From positions 1 through 64,000 of the forward strand of contig CAYNKA010000009.1 of the NCBI GenBank assembly GCA_964397655.1: a stretch of DNA of 64,000 bases, given 5' to 3'. The stretch is from CAYNKA01 sp964397655 (GTDB lineage Bacteria > Spirochaetota > Spirochaetia > DTKZ01). The first letter of the stretch is position 1. Each line of letters opens with the position of its first letter. A program made the translations under genes and the position numbers. Below, piece by piece: positions 34,209-42,949 of the stretch. The notes below the pieces were generated by a model, which worked only from the letters and a program-made list of their open reading frames with translations, ran no database searches and was not told the DNA's origin.

Positions 34209-35507
34209 ATGGTGGAATCGAACAGACGTATGACGAAGATGTACCTGATCGCGCTCGTTCTGGTCATCGTCGCGGAACTCATCGGTACGGTGCGCTTTCA
34301 GCCTTTCCCGAAGATTCTCGTCCTGCTCGTGCCTTTCTTCCACACGATCTATCTGGCGGTCCTGTTCGCGCCGCAGGTTCTCGGCCGTTGGGCGAAGCTG
34401 TACACGATCGACGATTCCAAATGGGCGGCGACCATCATCGTCGTGGCCACGTTTCCGCTCATGGCGCGCTACGGCACCCTGGTGGGTCCCAACGTCCCCC
34501 AGCTCCTCAAGGCCGGCCTGGCACTCGTCCTTCAGGAGGCGGGCAACTACTGGGGCGCGATCGCCATAGCGCTGCCCATCGCGCTGCTTCTGGGCTTGAA
34601 ACGCGAAGTGATCGGAGCCTGTTATTCCGTGGCCCGCGAGCCCAACCTCGGCCTCATAGCGGACGTCTACGGTCTCGATTCGCCCGAAGGACGCGGAGTC
34701 CTCGGCACCTACATCACCGGGACCGTCCTCGGAACGGCCTTTTTCAGCATCATCGGCAGCCTCTTCGCCATGACCACGCCCTGGCTCTTCCATCCGCTCT
34801 CGCTCGCCATGGCAATGGGCATAGGATCCGCCAGCATGATGACCGCGGGAGCGGCCACTCTCGCCGAATCGCTTCCGCAGATGAAGGACCAGATCCTGGC
34901 CTTCGCGGCGGCGAGCAACCTGATCACCGGCGTGCTCGGGCTCTATGCCGCATGGCTCGTCGGGCTGCCTTTCGCCGAATGGGTCTACAAGATCTTCAAC
35001 AAGAAGAAAAGCGGTGAAGCTAGGGCCTCCGTGAAGGAGAAATCCCAGAGACAGCAGATCGACCTCGGCTGGACGATGAAGCACGTCACCCTCGTGTGTC
35101 TCCTCGTCCTGGTGGGCAACTGGGTGGCCATCAAGGTGACGCCGCTGGACGCGCTTCCCGGCGTGTTCATCATCTGGCTCGCCTGTCTCGCGGGAGCGCT
35201 GCTCGTCAAGTTCGTCCCTATCTACATTCCCTCGATCGCCTACATCTCCACCCTCACGCTGATCGTGACGATCCCCGGCATGCCCTTCGCAAAGGAGATC
35301 CTCGGTTACGTCAACAAGGTCAATTTCCTGGCCCTCGCCACGCCGATCATCGCCTTCACGAGCCTCTCGATAGCCAAGGACCTCACGGAATTCGTGAAAT
35401 CGGGCTGGCGCATCATCGTGGCCGCCCTTATAACGCTGTTCTCGGTCTTTTTCGCCGCGGCGATAATCGCCGAAGTCATCCTGCGCATCCAGGGCTTCCC
35501 GAGGTGA
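34209..35507 (+). CDS. DUF3100-type multi-pass membrane protein
   Basis: 432 residues with about twelve hydrophobic segments. The N-terminus (MTKMYLIALVLVIVAELIG) and conserved patches such as GKREV-like GLKREVIGACYS and GIGSASMMTAGAATLAE match my memory of the DUF3100 family, membrane proteins of unknown activity usually found beside M20 amidohydrolases. The start at 34209 has a strong AAGGAGG. The amidohydrolase gene begins 4 bases after the stop, so transport of the amidohydrolase substrate or product is a reasonable inference. Confidence 0.7.
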   Translation: MVESNRRMTKMYLIALVLVIVAELIGTVRFQPFPKILVLLVPFFHTIYLAVLFAPQVLGRWAKLYTIDDSKWAATIIVVATFPLMARYGTLVGPNVPQLLKAGLALVLQEAGNYWGAIAIALPIALLLGLKREVIGACYSVAREPNLGLIADVYGLDSPEGRGVLGTYITGTVLGTAFFSIIGSLFAMTTPWLFHPLSLAMAMGIGSASMMTAGAATLAESLPQMKDQILAFAAASNLITGVLGLYAAWLVGLPFAEWVYKIFNKKKSGEARASVKEKSQRQQIDLGWTMKHVTLVCLLVLVGNWVAIKVTPLDALPGVFIIWLACLAGALLVKFVPIYIPSIAYISTLTLIVTIPGMPFAKEILGYVNKVNFLALATPIIAFTSLSIAKDLTEFVKSGWRIIVAALITLFSVFFAAAIIAEVILRIQGFPR

Positions 35508-35510
35508 GAA

Positions 35511-36818
35511 ATGGACAAGGACCGACTCAAGAAGGCGGCCTGCGCCGCCATCGACTCGCGGCGCGGAGAGATAGTCGCGGTCGCCGAAAGAATGCGGGGG
35601 CATCCGGAACTCGGCTACAAGGAGGTCCGGACCTCCGCGATGGTGAAGGAGGTCCTTGAAAGCCTCGGACTGCCCGTGCGCACGGGATTGGCCGTGACCG
35701 GAGTAGACGGGACCCTGAGCTGCGCCGAGCCGGGGCCGACCGTCGCGGTCATGGGTGAATTGGACTCGGTCGTAGGAAAGGAGGCCCCCGGCGCGGATCC
35801 CGCGACCGGGGCCGCCCATCTCTGCGGTCATCACATTCAGATCGCCTCCATGATCGGTACGGCGATGGGGCTGACGGGGGCGGGCCTCGCCGTCGAGGCC
35901 GCGGGCCGGGTGCGTTTTCTCGCGGCGCCAGCGGAGGAATACCTCGAGATCGAGTACCGCCTCGCGCTCAAGGAGGCGGGCAAGATCACCTTCCTCGGCG
36001 GAAAGCCCGAGCTCATCAAGGAAGGCTACTTCGACGACGTCGACATGGCCATGATGGTGCATTCCTTTCCGAACGCGCCGGAACCGGCCTTCTACCTGAA
36101 CGCCGGAGGGAACGGTTTCATCGCCAAGTCCGTCCGTTACGAGGGGAAACCCGCCCACGCCGGAGCCTCTCCCCACGAAGGCGTGAACGCCCTCAACGCC
36201 GCCTGCATCGGCATCCTCGCGGTCCACGCCCAGAGGGAAACCTTCCGAGACGAGGACGCTATACGCGTGCATCCCATCATCACGAAGGGGGGCGACGTCG
36301 TCAACATCGTGCCCGCGGAGGTGAGGCTGGAGACCTACGTCAGGGGAAGGACCGTGGAGGCCATCATGGACGCCTCGGCCAAGGTGGACCGCGCCTTCAG
36401 GGCCGGAGGCGACGCCGTGGGCGCCGCGACGCGGATCAGGAACATCCCCGGCTATCTGCCCCTCTTCCAGGACCCGAACCTCACGGCCATCGCGGCAGAG
36501 AACGGCCGGGCGCTTTTGGGCGATCGCGGCGCGCTCCCCGCCGGTTTCCTCGGCGGTTCCTTCGACGTCGGCGATCTCGCGCAGATCATCCCGGTCCTCC
36601 ATCCGATGGTGGGCGGCGCGAAGGGAGCTCTTCATACGAACGTTTTCGAGGTCGTCGATTACGAGGCGTCGGCGATATTGCCCGCGAAGCTCATGGCAAT
36701 GTGCGTCATCGACCTTCTCGCGGGCGGCGCCGAGACGGCCCGCCGGGTCAAGGCGGAATACAAGCCCGTTCTGACCAAGGCCGGATACCTCTCCATGATG
36801 GAGAAGCTGGAAGGCTGA
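35511..36818 (+). CDS. M20-family amidohydrolase (AbgB/IAA-amino-acid-hydrolase type)
   Basis: 435 residues. Metal-site and active-site motifs of the M20D branch are present: HPELGYKE (about 31-38), HLCGHH (about 103-108, in place of the common ACGHDGH), PAEEYLE, MVHSFPNAP and the C-terminal ALHTNVFE. A dimerisation domain sits in the middle. These enzymes cleave the amide of N-acyl or aminobenzoyl amino acids in the cytoplasm. Paired with the DUF3100 membrane protein (3 bases between). The true substrate is unknown. Confidence 0.85.
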   Translation: MDKDRLKKAACAAIDSRRGEIVAVAERMRGHPELGYKEVRTSAMVKEVLESLGLPVRTGLAVTGVDGTLSCAEPGPTVAVMGELDSVVGKEAPGADPATGAAHLCGHHIQIASMIGTAMGLTGAGLAVEAAGRVRFLAAPAEEYLEIEYRLALKEAGKITFLGGKPELIKEGYFDDVDMAMMVHSFPNAPEPAFYLNAGGNGFIAKSVRYEGKPAHAGASPHEGVNALNAACIGILAVHAQRETFRDEDAIRVHPIITKGGDVVNIVPAEVRLETYVRGRTVEAIMDASAKVDRAFRAGGDAVGAATRIRNIPGYLPLFQDPNLTAIAAENGRALLGDRGALPAGFLGGSFDVGDLAQIIPVLHPMVGGAKGALHTNVFEVVDYEASAILPAKLMAMCVIDLLAGGAETARRVKAEYKPVLTKAGYLSMMEKLEG

Positions 36819-36889
36819 AGGACGCCGCGCGGCGATCGCCGCGCCGCCTTCTTTCTTCTTCGACGGTTTTGGATTAGACTGGCCTCATC

Positions 36890-37498
36890 ATGGCTGAAGT
36901 CAAGATAATCGGCATAACGGGCGGATCGGGATCGGGCAAGACGACGATCGTGCGGAAAATTTCCGAATTCGTGCCCGACTTCGTGTTCATCCCCCAGGAC
37001 AATTACTACAAGTCCGCTACCTTCATCAGCAACGAGAACATCACGGCCTTCAACTTCGACCATCCCGAGGCCTTCGACACCGACCTCATAGCGGAACATC
37101 TCGCCGGTCTCAAGCGGGGCGAAGCCATAGAGATGCCCCAGTACGATTTCGTCCACCACCGGAGAATGGAATCCACCGTGAGGGTGGAGCCGAAGAAGCT
37201 CGTGGTCTTCGAAGGCATCATGATCTTCGTGGACAAGAGGGTGAGGGAACTGCTCGACCTCAAGCTCTACGTCGACACCCCGGACGACATCAGGTTCATC
37301 CGGCGTCTCACGAGGGACATCCGGGAGAGGGGAAGGACCGTGGACTCGGTCATAAACCAGTATCTCGAGGTCGTCCGACCCGGGCACTACGAATTCATCG
37401 AACCCACGAAGATGTATGCGGACCTCATCGTTCCCGAAGGCGGGATGAACGAAAAAGCCCTTCGCGTGCTCGCTTCCTTCATGCGGGAGATGGCGTAG
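36890..37498 (+). CDS. udk: uridine kinase
   Basis: 202 residues, normal for uridine/cytidine kinase. P-loop GGSGSGKTT (11-19), QDNYYKS, NFDHPEAFD (the acidic substrate loop), PQYDFVHHRR and the lid region IRFIRRLTRDIRERGR are all present. It phosphorylates uridine or cytidine for pyrimidine salvage. The ATG at 36890 lacks a Shine-Dalgarno; TAGACT (36875-36880) nine bases before it may be the -10 of a near-leaderless mRNA. Followed 9 bases on by a convergent gene. Confidence 0.93.
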   Translation: MAEVKIIGITGGSGSGKTTIVRKISEFVPDFVFIPQDNYYKSATFISNENITAFNFDHPEAFDTDLIAEHLAGLKRGEAIEMPQYDFVHHRRMESTVRVEPKKLVVFEGIMIFVDKRVRELLDLKLYVDTPDDIRFIRRLTRDIRERGRTVDSVINQYLEVVRPGHYEFIEPTKMYADLIVPEGGMNEKALRVLASFMREMA

Positions 37499-37507
37499 CC
37501 GCCCGCC

Positions 37508-38434
37508 TCAGGCCCGGACGGTCTTCCTCTTGATCTCCCCGAAGACCTTCTCGGTGACGGGAGTCGGAACGCCGAGTTCCGCGCCGAGGCGGAGGATGGT
37601 CCCTCCGAAAAGGTCTCCCTCGTTCGGTTTCCCCGGCACCTCGAGGTCCCGCTGGAAGGAGGTCTTCGTCTCGTAGGGGAATCCCTTGCCCTTCTCGAAG
37701 GAGGCCTGCACGATGTCGTCAGGAAGCGCGATACCCTTCGCCTTCGCGAGCGCCTCTATCTCCCGGAGGACGCCCGTGACGAGCCCGGAGAGCTCGGGAT
37801 TCTCCACGACTCCTCCCAGAGGCTTGCCGCTCATTCCCGTGACCAGACCGAAGGAGGCGATGAAGAGGTACTTGATCCAGAGGGCAGGCATGGGGTCGTC
37901 CTTCCATTCGAAGGGGACTCCCGCGGCGCCCATGAGCGCGACGAGCCGGGCGGGATCGAAGTCCCGCCGTTTCGGATCGAACCCGCTCGCTATGTTTCCT
38001 TTTCCGCCGAAGTGGGTGACGAGACCGGGTTCCTTGATAGCGGAGGAGATGTAGATGCAGGACGGGAGGACCATGGCCGTCTCGAGGATCGCGTCGACGC
38101 GTTCATAGATGTCGATTCCGTTGAGGAGCGGCATGACGGCCGTGTGTCGCCCGACGAGGGGCCTGACAGCCTCGGACGAGGCGGCGAGGTCGTATCCTTT
38201 CACGCAGAGGACGACGAGATCCACGGGACCGATCTCCTTCGGATTCGAGGTCGCGAGGACGGGACGGATCACTGAACGGGCGCCGTCGGGCGCCTGGTAG
38301 ACGAGCCCCCTCTCCTTGACGACGTCGAGATGCCTTCCTCGCGCCACGAAGAACAGCTCTTCCGCCGCCGTCGAAAGTTTCGCTCCCATGAAGCCTCCGA
38401 TGCCTCCGAGTCCGAAAACGCAGATCCGTTTCAT
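37508..38434 (-). CDS. ketopantoate reductase-like protein (ApbA/PanE family)
   Basis: 308 residues. The N-terminal Rossmann motif FGLGGIGGFMGAKL and VVLCVKGYDLA are typical of ApbA/PanE, and NGIDIYERV and KYLFIASFG lie where the substrate Lys and Asn/Ser residues sit in the family. It would reduce a 2-keto acid with NADPH (ketopantoate in pantothenate synthesis), but many homologues act on other keto acids and no other pantothenate gene is near, so panE is not assigned. ATG at 38434 with GGAGGAAG is preferred over GTG at 38440. Confidence 0.78.
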   Translation of the reverse strand: MKRICVFGLGGIGGFMGAKLSTAAEELFFVARGRHLDVVKERGLVYQAPDGARSVIRPVLATSNPKEIGPVDLVVLCVKGYDLAASSEAVRPLVGRHTAVMPLLNGIDIYERVDAILETAMVLPSCIYISSAIKEPGLVTHFGGKGNIASGFDPKRRDFDPARLVALMGAAGVPFEWKDDPMPALWIKYLFIASFGLVTGMSGKPLGGVVENPELSGLVTGVLREIEALAKAKGIALPDDIVQASFEKGKGFPYETKTSFQRDLEVPGKPNEGDLFGGTILRLGAELGVPTPVTEKVFGEIKRKTVRA

Positions 38435-38554
38435 GCTCACCTTCCTCCCGCAGAGCCTTGGACGACCCTTGTAGTTTTTCCGCGTGCCGGCCGGACTCCC
38501 GGCCGTCGGCGACGAGTAATTGTAGGGGGCATGTCACGACGCGTCAAGTTGATT

Positions 38555-38560
38555 TATACT
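38555..38560 (+). promoter_or_regulatory. -10 element abutting the SpoU methylase start
   Basis: TATACT ends six bases before the ATG at 38567; the gap GGAGAA could also act as a Shine-Dalgarno but is too close. The -35 is weak (ATGTCA at 18 bases). Confidence 0.4.
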
Positions 38561-38566
38561 GGAGAA

Positions 38567-39313
38567 ATGGGCGAAAGGACGGAAAAGTGCGTATCTTCGG
38601 CCGACAACCCGGTGCTGAAGAGCGCGAAGAAGCTCTTCAGGGACCGTGATTACCGGCGCGAGGCAGGAGCATTCATGATCGAAGGCTACAGGGTCTTCGA
38701 TTCCGCCGCGGACGTCAGGACGATCCTGCTCCGCGGAGAGGCGCGGCTTCCGGAAGGGGACTTCGGATCCGCCGCGATCCTCCGGGTGGCGGAAGGAGTG
38801 TTCGACAAGATTTCACCCGACGGACCGGGACAGGGCGTGTTCGGAATCTGCGGCCTGCCTGCTCCGGGGAGTCTTTCGGAAAAAGGCCGCTACGTATACC
38901 TCGACGCGCTTCAGGATCCCGGGAACGTGGGCACGATCGTGCGCACGGCCGCCGCCTTCGCCCTGGACGGCGTCGTCGTGGGAAGGGGGACAGCGGATCC
39001 CTTCGCGCCGAAGGCAGCGAGGTCGGCGGCGGGGGCGGTCTTCAGAGTACCCCTGATCCTCGACTGCACCGTGGAATCGATCACGGGACGTCCCCTCATC
39101 GCGGCGGACGCGGACGGGATCCCTCTGGGAGACTTGGGCCGGAAGGATTCCTTCGTGCTCGCGATCGGCAACGAGGGGGCGGGAGTCTCGAGGGTGATCC
39201 TCGATGCCTGCGACGCAAAGGTCTCGGTCCCCATGGCGGGCGGGACCGAGTCGCTCAACGCGGCGGTCGCGGCAGGGATCATCCTCTACGGATTAGTATC
39301 CGGAGGTGGTTGA
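38567..39313 (+). CDS. SpoU/TrmH-family RNA 2'-O-methyltransferase
   Basis: 248 residues. An N-terminal substrate-binding domain (residues 10-100) precedes the SPOUT methylase domain with its three motifs: LDALQDPGNVGTIVRTA, AIGNEGAGVS and VPMAGGTESLNAAVAAGI, the last forming the trefoil knot that binds S-adenosylmethionine. Target tRNA or rRNA unknown. Its last 35 bases overlap the 3' end of the convergent PfkB kinase gene, so antisense contact between the two mRNAs is unavoidable. Confidence 0.9.
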   Translation: MGERTEKCVSSADNPVLKSAKKLFRDRDYRREAGAFMIEGYRVFDSAADVRTILLRGEARLPEGDFGSAAILRVAEGVFDKISPDGPGQGVFGICGLPAPGSLSEKGRYVYLDALQDPGNVGTIVRTAAAFALDGVVVGRGTADPFAPKAARSAAGAVFRVPLILDCTVESITGRPLIAADADGIPLGDLGRKDSFVLAIGNEGAGVSRVILDACDAKVSVPMAGGTESLNAAVAAGIILYGLVSGGG

Positions 39314-40265
39314 ACGCCTCCTCGGCTTCTTCGGGCGGAGGTATGGAATCCCTGCCTCCTGGTTTCGTAACCGAAAGGCCCGCGACCGCCCCGGCGTAGA
39401 GGAGGGCTTCGGCGAACTGTTTCCCCTCGAGAGCCGCCTTTACGAAGGAGCCGTGGAAGATGTCGCCCGCCGCGGTGCTGTCCGTCGCTTCTACGGAGAG
39501 GGCGGGAAGCCTGCGGACGATTCCGAGCCCCGAGACCGGTTCGCCGGCGGGCTCTCCGGGGCCGGTCCCCGTCTCGTCCAGATACGCGCAACCCCGACCT
39601 CCGAGCGTGACGGCGGCCCGTTTTCCGTTCAGATCCCGAAGTGCGAGAACCGCCTTTCTGAGTCTCTCTGGCGCATCGAGGTCGGGAAACCCTGAGATTT
39701 CCAGCGCGAAGCGTTCGGAGGCGATGCAGAAGTCCGCGATCTTGGAGAGTTCGTCCGTTCCCGACCTGAGGGAGCCCGCGTCGAGGACGGTGAACGCCTC
39801 GGGAAAGGCTTCGACTGCGGCCGAGGACGCCTCCGGTTCGTGGCCGTCGAAGAGCAAGGCCAGAGGAGGATCCCCGGCGAAGGCCTCGGAGAAATCCCGG
39901 GCCGTCGTGCGGAGGAAGGCTTCGGGATCCTTGCGGTTCACGATGGTTCGGGATCCGTTCGTCCTGTTGACGAACACGAGAGAAACCGGCGTCGGATGGC
40001 CCTTCCTGCGCTCGAGAAACCCTATGTCGATCCCCGCCGACGCGAGATCGCGGGCGACGCGTTCCCCGTAGAGGTCGTCACCGACGAGGCCCGCGAAGGC
40101 GGTCGATACTCCGTACAGCCCGAGGAGGCTCGCGGCATTGCAGGCCGGGCCTCCCGAAGACTCTCGGCTCCCGGTCACGACGTACTTCCTGTCCTCCTCG
40201 GGAAACCCTTCGAAGGGAAGAACGAGGTCGTAACAGGCGTGTCCGACGCAGAGCGCCTTCGGCAC
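39279..40265 (-). CDS. PfkB-family carbohydrate/nucleoside kinase
   Basis: 328 residues of ribokinase fold. The first signature is seen as SSGGPACNAASLLGLYG (about 35-51) and the second, with the catalytic Asp, as ATDSTAAGDIFHGSF (about 260-274), where the common form is DTTGAGD. The Thr/Gly to Ser/Ala changes are mild. The sugar is unknown. Last gene of a leftward operon (exported protein, M24 peptidase, DHH phosphoesterase, kinase), starting 8 bases after the DHH gene with a GTG. Confidence 0.85.
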   Translation of the reverse strand: MPKALCVGHACYDLVLPFEGFPEEDRKYVVTGSRESSGGPACNAASLLGLYGVSTAFAGLVGDDLYGERVARDLASAGIDIGFLERRKGHPTPVSLVFVNRTNGSRTIVNRKDPEAFLRTTARDFSEAFAGDPPLALLFDGHEPEASSAAVEAFPEAFTVLDAGSLRSGTDELSKIADFCIASERFALEISGFPDLDAPERLRKAVLALRDLNGKRAAVTLGGRGCAYLDETGTGPGEPAGEPVSGLGIVRRLPALSVEATDSTAAGDIFHGSFVKAALEGKQFAEALLYAGAVAGLSVTKPGGRDSIPPPEEAEEAFNHLRILIRRG

Positions 40266-40273
40266 GGTCCGCC

Positions 40274-41263
40274 TCAGACGGCGGGGCCGCCGAAGATTTC
40301 GGCGAACCTTTCGAGGACGAGAGGCTTCACGGCGGCGAAGGCGAGGGGCGTGGTGAAACCGGCGGCGTTCCGGTGGCCTCCTCCGCCGAAGATCCTCGAA
40401 ACGGCCCCCACATCGACGCTGTCCGAGGACCTGAGGCTCACCGAGGTTCTTCCTTTCTCCTCCTCGCGGATGAAGACGAGGGCCTTGCAGCCTTCGACCG
40501 ACAGGAGAAGCTGGTATACCGTGTCGGTCTGCCTGCTTTCGCCCCCGAAGCGGGCGGCGTGGTCCAGGGTTTCGTGTACCATTATGAGCCGACCGTCGAA
40601 GAACGTTTCGGCGGTCTTGAGCGCGTCGGCTATGAAGATGCGGGATTCGAGGCTGTAACTGCCGTAAGTGTCGCGGTAGATCGTTCGGGGCGATATTCCC
40701 TTGCCCGCGAGTCGGGCCACCATAGCGAGGGCTTCCTCGGCCTCGGCCTCGAGATGGCGGAAGAAGCCGGTGTCGGTCGAGAATCCGAAGAAGAGAAAGT
40801 AGGCCTCCTCGGCGTCGGGTTCTTCGCCCATCGTCTCGATGAGTTTCTGGACGAGGAGCGTGACGCAGGGCGCCTTCGGTTCGATGTATCTCACCGTGCC
40901 CGCGTCTATACCTCCCGAGGAGTGGTGATCGATGACGGCGGTCTCCATGCCCGCGACGTCCTCCGCGAGGTACCCGATCCTTTCGAGCATGGAGCAGTCG
41001 AGAAGGATGACTCCGGCATCCGCTTCCCGGTCCTTGCCGTCCATTCTCTCCTCGAACATGCCGCGGAATCGGACGACTTCCTTGCGGCCGAAGGGGCCGG
41101 GCGAGAAGAGCTTGGCCTTTTTTCCCTTCCTTTCGAGGAAATGCTTGAGGGCGATCTGGGAGCCGATGCAGTCGCCGTCGGGCTCCACGTGACCGATGAT
41201 GAAGAACGTGTCGTGGTTTTCAATGAAACCGAGAAGCGGTTCCGGGACCGGTGAAAAAGACAT
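40274..41263 (-). CDS. DHH/DHHA1 phosphoesterase, NrnA-like
   Basis: 329 residues. HVEPDGDCIGSQIAL (about 25-39, the DxD motif), LLDCS, the signature VIDHHSS (about 110-116) and the C-terminal DHHA1 motif GGGGHRNAAGF are all present. This matches bifunctional oligoribonuclease/pAp or cyclic-dinucleotide phosphodiesterases of the NrnA group, which use Mn2+ to degrade 2-5-nt RNA or pApA. The ATG at 41263 follows GGGAGGA by seven bases and is preferred over the longer start at 41284. Third gene of a four-gene operon. Confidence 0.88.
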   Translation of the reverse strand: MSFSPVPEPLLGFIENHDTFFIIGHVEPDGDCIGSQIALKHFLERKGKKAKLFSPGPFGRKEVVRFRGMFEERMDGKDREADAGVILLDCSMLERIGYLAEDVAGMETAVIDHHSSGGIDAGTVRYIEPKAPCVTLLVQKLIETMGEEPDAEEAYFLFFGFSTDTGFFRHLEAEAEEALAMVARLAGKGISPRTIYRDTYGSYSLESRIFIADALKTAETFFDGRLIMVHETLDHAARFGGESRQTDTVYQLLLSVEGCKALVFIREEEKGRTSVSLRSSDSVDVGAVSRIFGGGGHRNAAGFTTPLAFAAVKPLVLERFAEIFGGPAV

Positions 41264-41280
41264 GGTCGAATCCTCCCGGT

Positions 41281-42456
41281 TCAATCGAAGGTGAGCATCC
41301 GTTCCTGGGGAGCGCCGCCGGACACGACGGGCTTCCCTCCGCGGATGAAGACGTCGATCTCGGTCCTGAGGCCGTAGTCCCGGAAATAGATGCCCGGCTC
41401 CACCGAGAAGCAGGAGCCCTCGAGCAGGAGCCTGGAGTCGGGGAATTCCACGGAATCGAGGTTCACGCCCGATCCGTGGTTTTCCACGTCGATCCCGTGG
41501 CCGGTCCGATGCCTGAGGGCGTCCCCGAAGCCCGCTTCGACGAGAAGGGACCGGGCGTGACGGTCCACGTCGGCTCCGGTCAGGCCTCCGCGAACGAGTC
41601 CCTCGCCGATGAACCCGACGATCCCGTCACGCACGCGGAAGAGGGCTGCGGCGTTCCGCTCGACTTCGGCCGGAGGCCTCGAGCCGGTGAAACAGACCCA
41701 GGAAATGTCGGCGTAGATCGCGCCCGGGGTATTCTCCTTCGCCCAGATGTCGAGCTGCAGGACGGAATCAGGAGTCACCGGGTTCCCCCTGCCGGTCACG
41801 GAGTAGTGCGGATTCCCAGCACCGGGGCCGCAGGCTACGATGGGCGAGCCGTCGACGACGAGGCCGCGCCGGTCGAATTCGTCCAGGATCCATCGCTTGA
41901 GGTCCCCCTCGCAGGGGGGATTCGACGAGGCGAAGTCCCTCCGCGTTCGGTCCCATACCAGGCGGACGATCTCGTAAAGATGGACCGCAGCGCGTTCATG
42001 GGATGCGATTCCGTTCTCGTCCAGGAGGCCGGCGAAGCGCTGGATGAGCGAAGCCGAGGAGGCGAGCCCGATTCCGAGGGATTCGAGGAAAACGGCCGTC
42101 CCGTGGTCGAGATAGGAGACTACGGGAAGCTCGGGCGAGAACTGGCAGGCGAGGGCCCTCCCCGCGAGGCGGGGGACGACCTCAGAACGGAAGATCCTTT
42201 CGAGTTCCTCTCGGCTCTTGTAGACGAATCGTTTGCCGGGAAGGTGGTCGAGGATTGAGGCCTCTATCGCATGGACCGCCGCGACGGGTTCCGCGTCGGA
42301 GAACGCGACGTAATACCAGGGCCGCGTGTTCTTGGCGGACGGATCGACGTCGAGCACGGAACGCGAAACGAGGTCCCTTCCCTTGAACGAACAAAAAAGC
42401 CACCCCCCGAGGTTCTCTCGGCGGATGGCTTCGCGCATTTTTTCGGTGTCGAGCAA
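41281..42456 (-). CDS. M24-family metallopeptidase (Xaa-Pro aminopeptidase-like)
   Basis: 391 residues of pita-bread fold with an N-terminal creatinase-like domain. All five metal ligands are in place: Asp236 (LQLDIWAKE), Asp250 (IYADISW), His320 (RTGHGID), Glu353 (SVEPGIY) and Glu366 (RTEIDVF). It probably removes an N-terminal residue next to proline. The start is a TTG four bases after the stop of the upstream gene, so translation is likely coupled; the alternative is the internal ATG seven codons on. Confidence 0.87.
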   Translation of the reverse strand: MLDTEKMREAIRRENLGGWLFCSFKGRDLVSRSVLDVDPSAKNTRPWYYVAFSDAEPVAAVHAIEASILDHLPGKRFVYKSREELERIFRSEVVPRLAGRALACQFSPELPVVSYLDHGTAVFLESLGIGLASSASLIQRFAGLLDENGIASHERAAVHLYEIVRLVWDRTRRDFASSNPPCEGDLKRWILDEFDRRGLVVDGSPIVACGPGAGNPHYSVTGRGNPVTPDSVLQLDIWAKENTPGAIYADISWVCFTGSRPPAEVERNAAALFRVRDGIVGFIGEGLVRGGLTGADVDRHARSLLVEAGFGDALRHRTGHGIDVENHGSGVNLDSVEFPDSRLLLEGSCFSVEPGIYFRDYGLRTEIDVFIRGGKPVVSGGAPQERMLTFD

Positions 42457-42459
42457 GAT

Positions 42460-42876
42460 TCAGAACTCCAGCGGGATGTCTTGGACGTTGAATTTGTCGT
42501 CGATGTTCTCCCCGCTCAAGGTGCCGTAGGAGATGTCGTTCATGTCCCTCTTCAGGAAGAGCCGAACATGGGAGAATTTACCCGCCTTCCAGAAGACGAT
42601 CATGTAGGGATAGGACGAATCGTTCCCCGTGACGAGCTCGCCCTTGGCCATCTCGCCTTTCGATGTGGAGGACGATTGCAGGAACCAGCTGTGGGGAAGG
42701 TAGACCTCGACGAGGTCGAGCTTGCTGTTGGTGTAGTAGATTTTATACCCGAGCCTGTGCGGGAAAACCTTTTCGATGTAGACGGTACGAGCGTAATATT
42801 CCGACTCTACGGCGAACGCGCCGATGGAAACGCCAAGGAATAGAAGTGCGGCAAGAATAAGGATTGCTCTTTTCAA
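42460..42876 (-). CDS. small exported protein of unknown function
   Basis: 138 residues starting at TTG 42876 after AGGAGGAAT. A signal peptide (basic start, hydrophobic residues 4-20, cut after AFA near 23) leads to a mature domain of about 115 residues with alternating polar/aromatic strands. No cysteine follows the cleavage site, so it is not a lipoprotein. First gene of a four-gene operon whose other products are cytoplasmic. No function proposed. Confidence 0.7.
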   Translation of the reverse strand: MKRAILILAALLFLGVSIGAFAVESEYYARTVYIEKVFPHRLGYKIYYTNSKLDLVEVYLPHSWFLQSSSTSKGEMAKGELVTGNDSSYPYMIVFWKAGKFSHVRLFLKRDMNDISYGTLSGENIDDKFNVQDIPLEF

Positions 42877-42906
42877 GGTATTCCTCCTAGACCCGATCGT
42901 ACCGAT

Positions 42907-42936
42907 ATTATACAATTACAGGAAGCGAAATATCAA
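42907..42936 (-). promoter_or_regulatory. promoter of the 42876-39279 operon
   Basis: On the minus strand TTGATA (42931-42936), 18 bases, TATAAT (42907-42912). The transcript would start near 42900, in the 73 bases separating this operon from the catabolic operon that ends at 42950. Confidence 0.6.
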
Positions 42937-42949
42937 GAGGAACCCGGAT

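Noticed and set aside
33087..36635. 1182-residue minus-strand frame across prs, the DUF3100 gene and the M20 gene
   Set aside because: Shadow of three recognised genes; no motif and no ribosome binding site.
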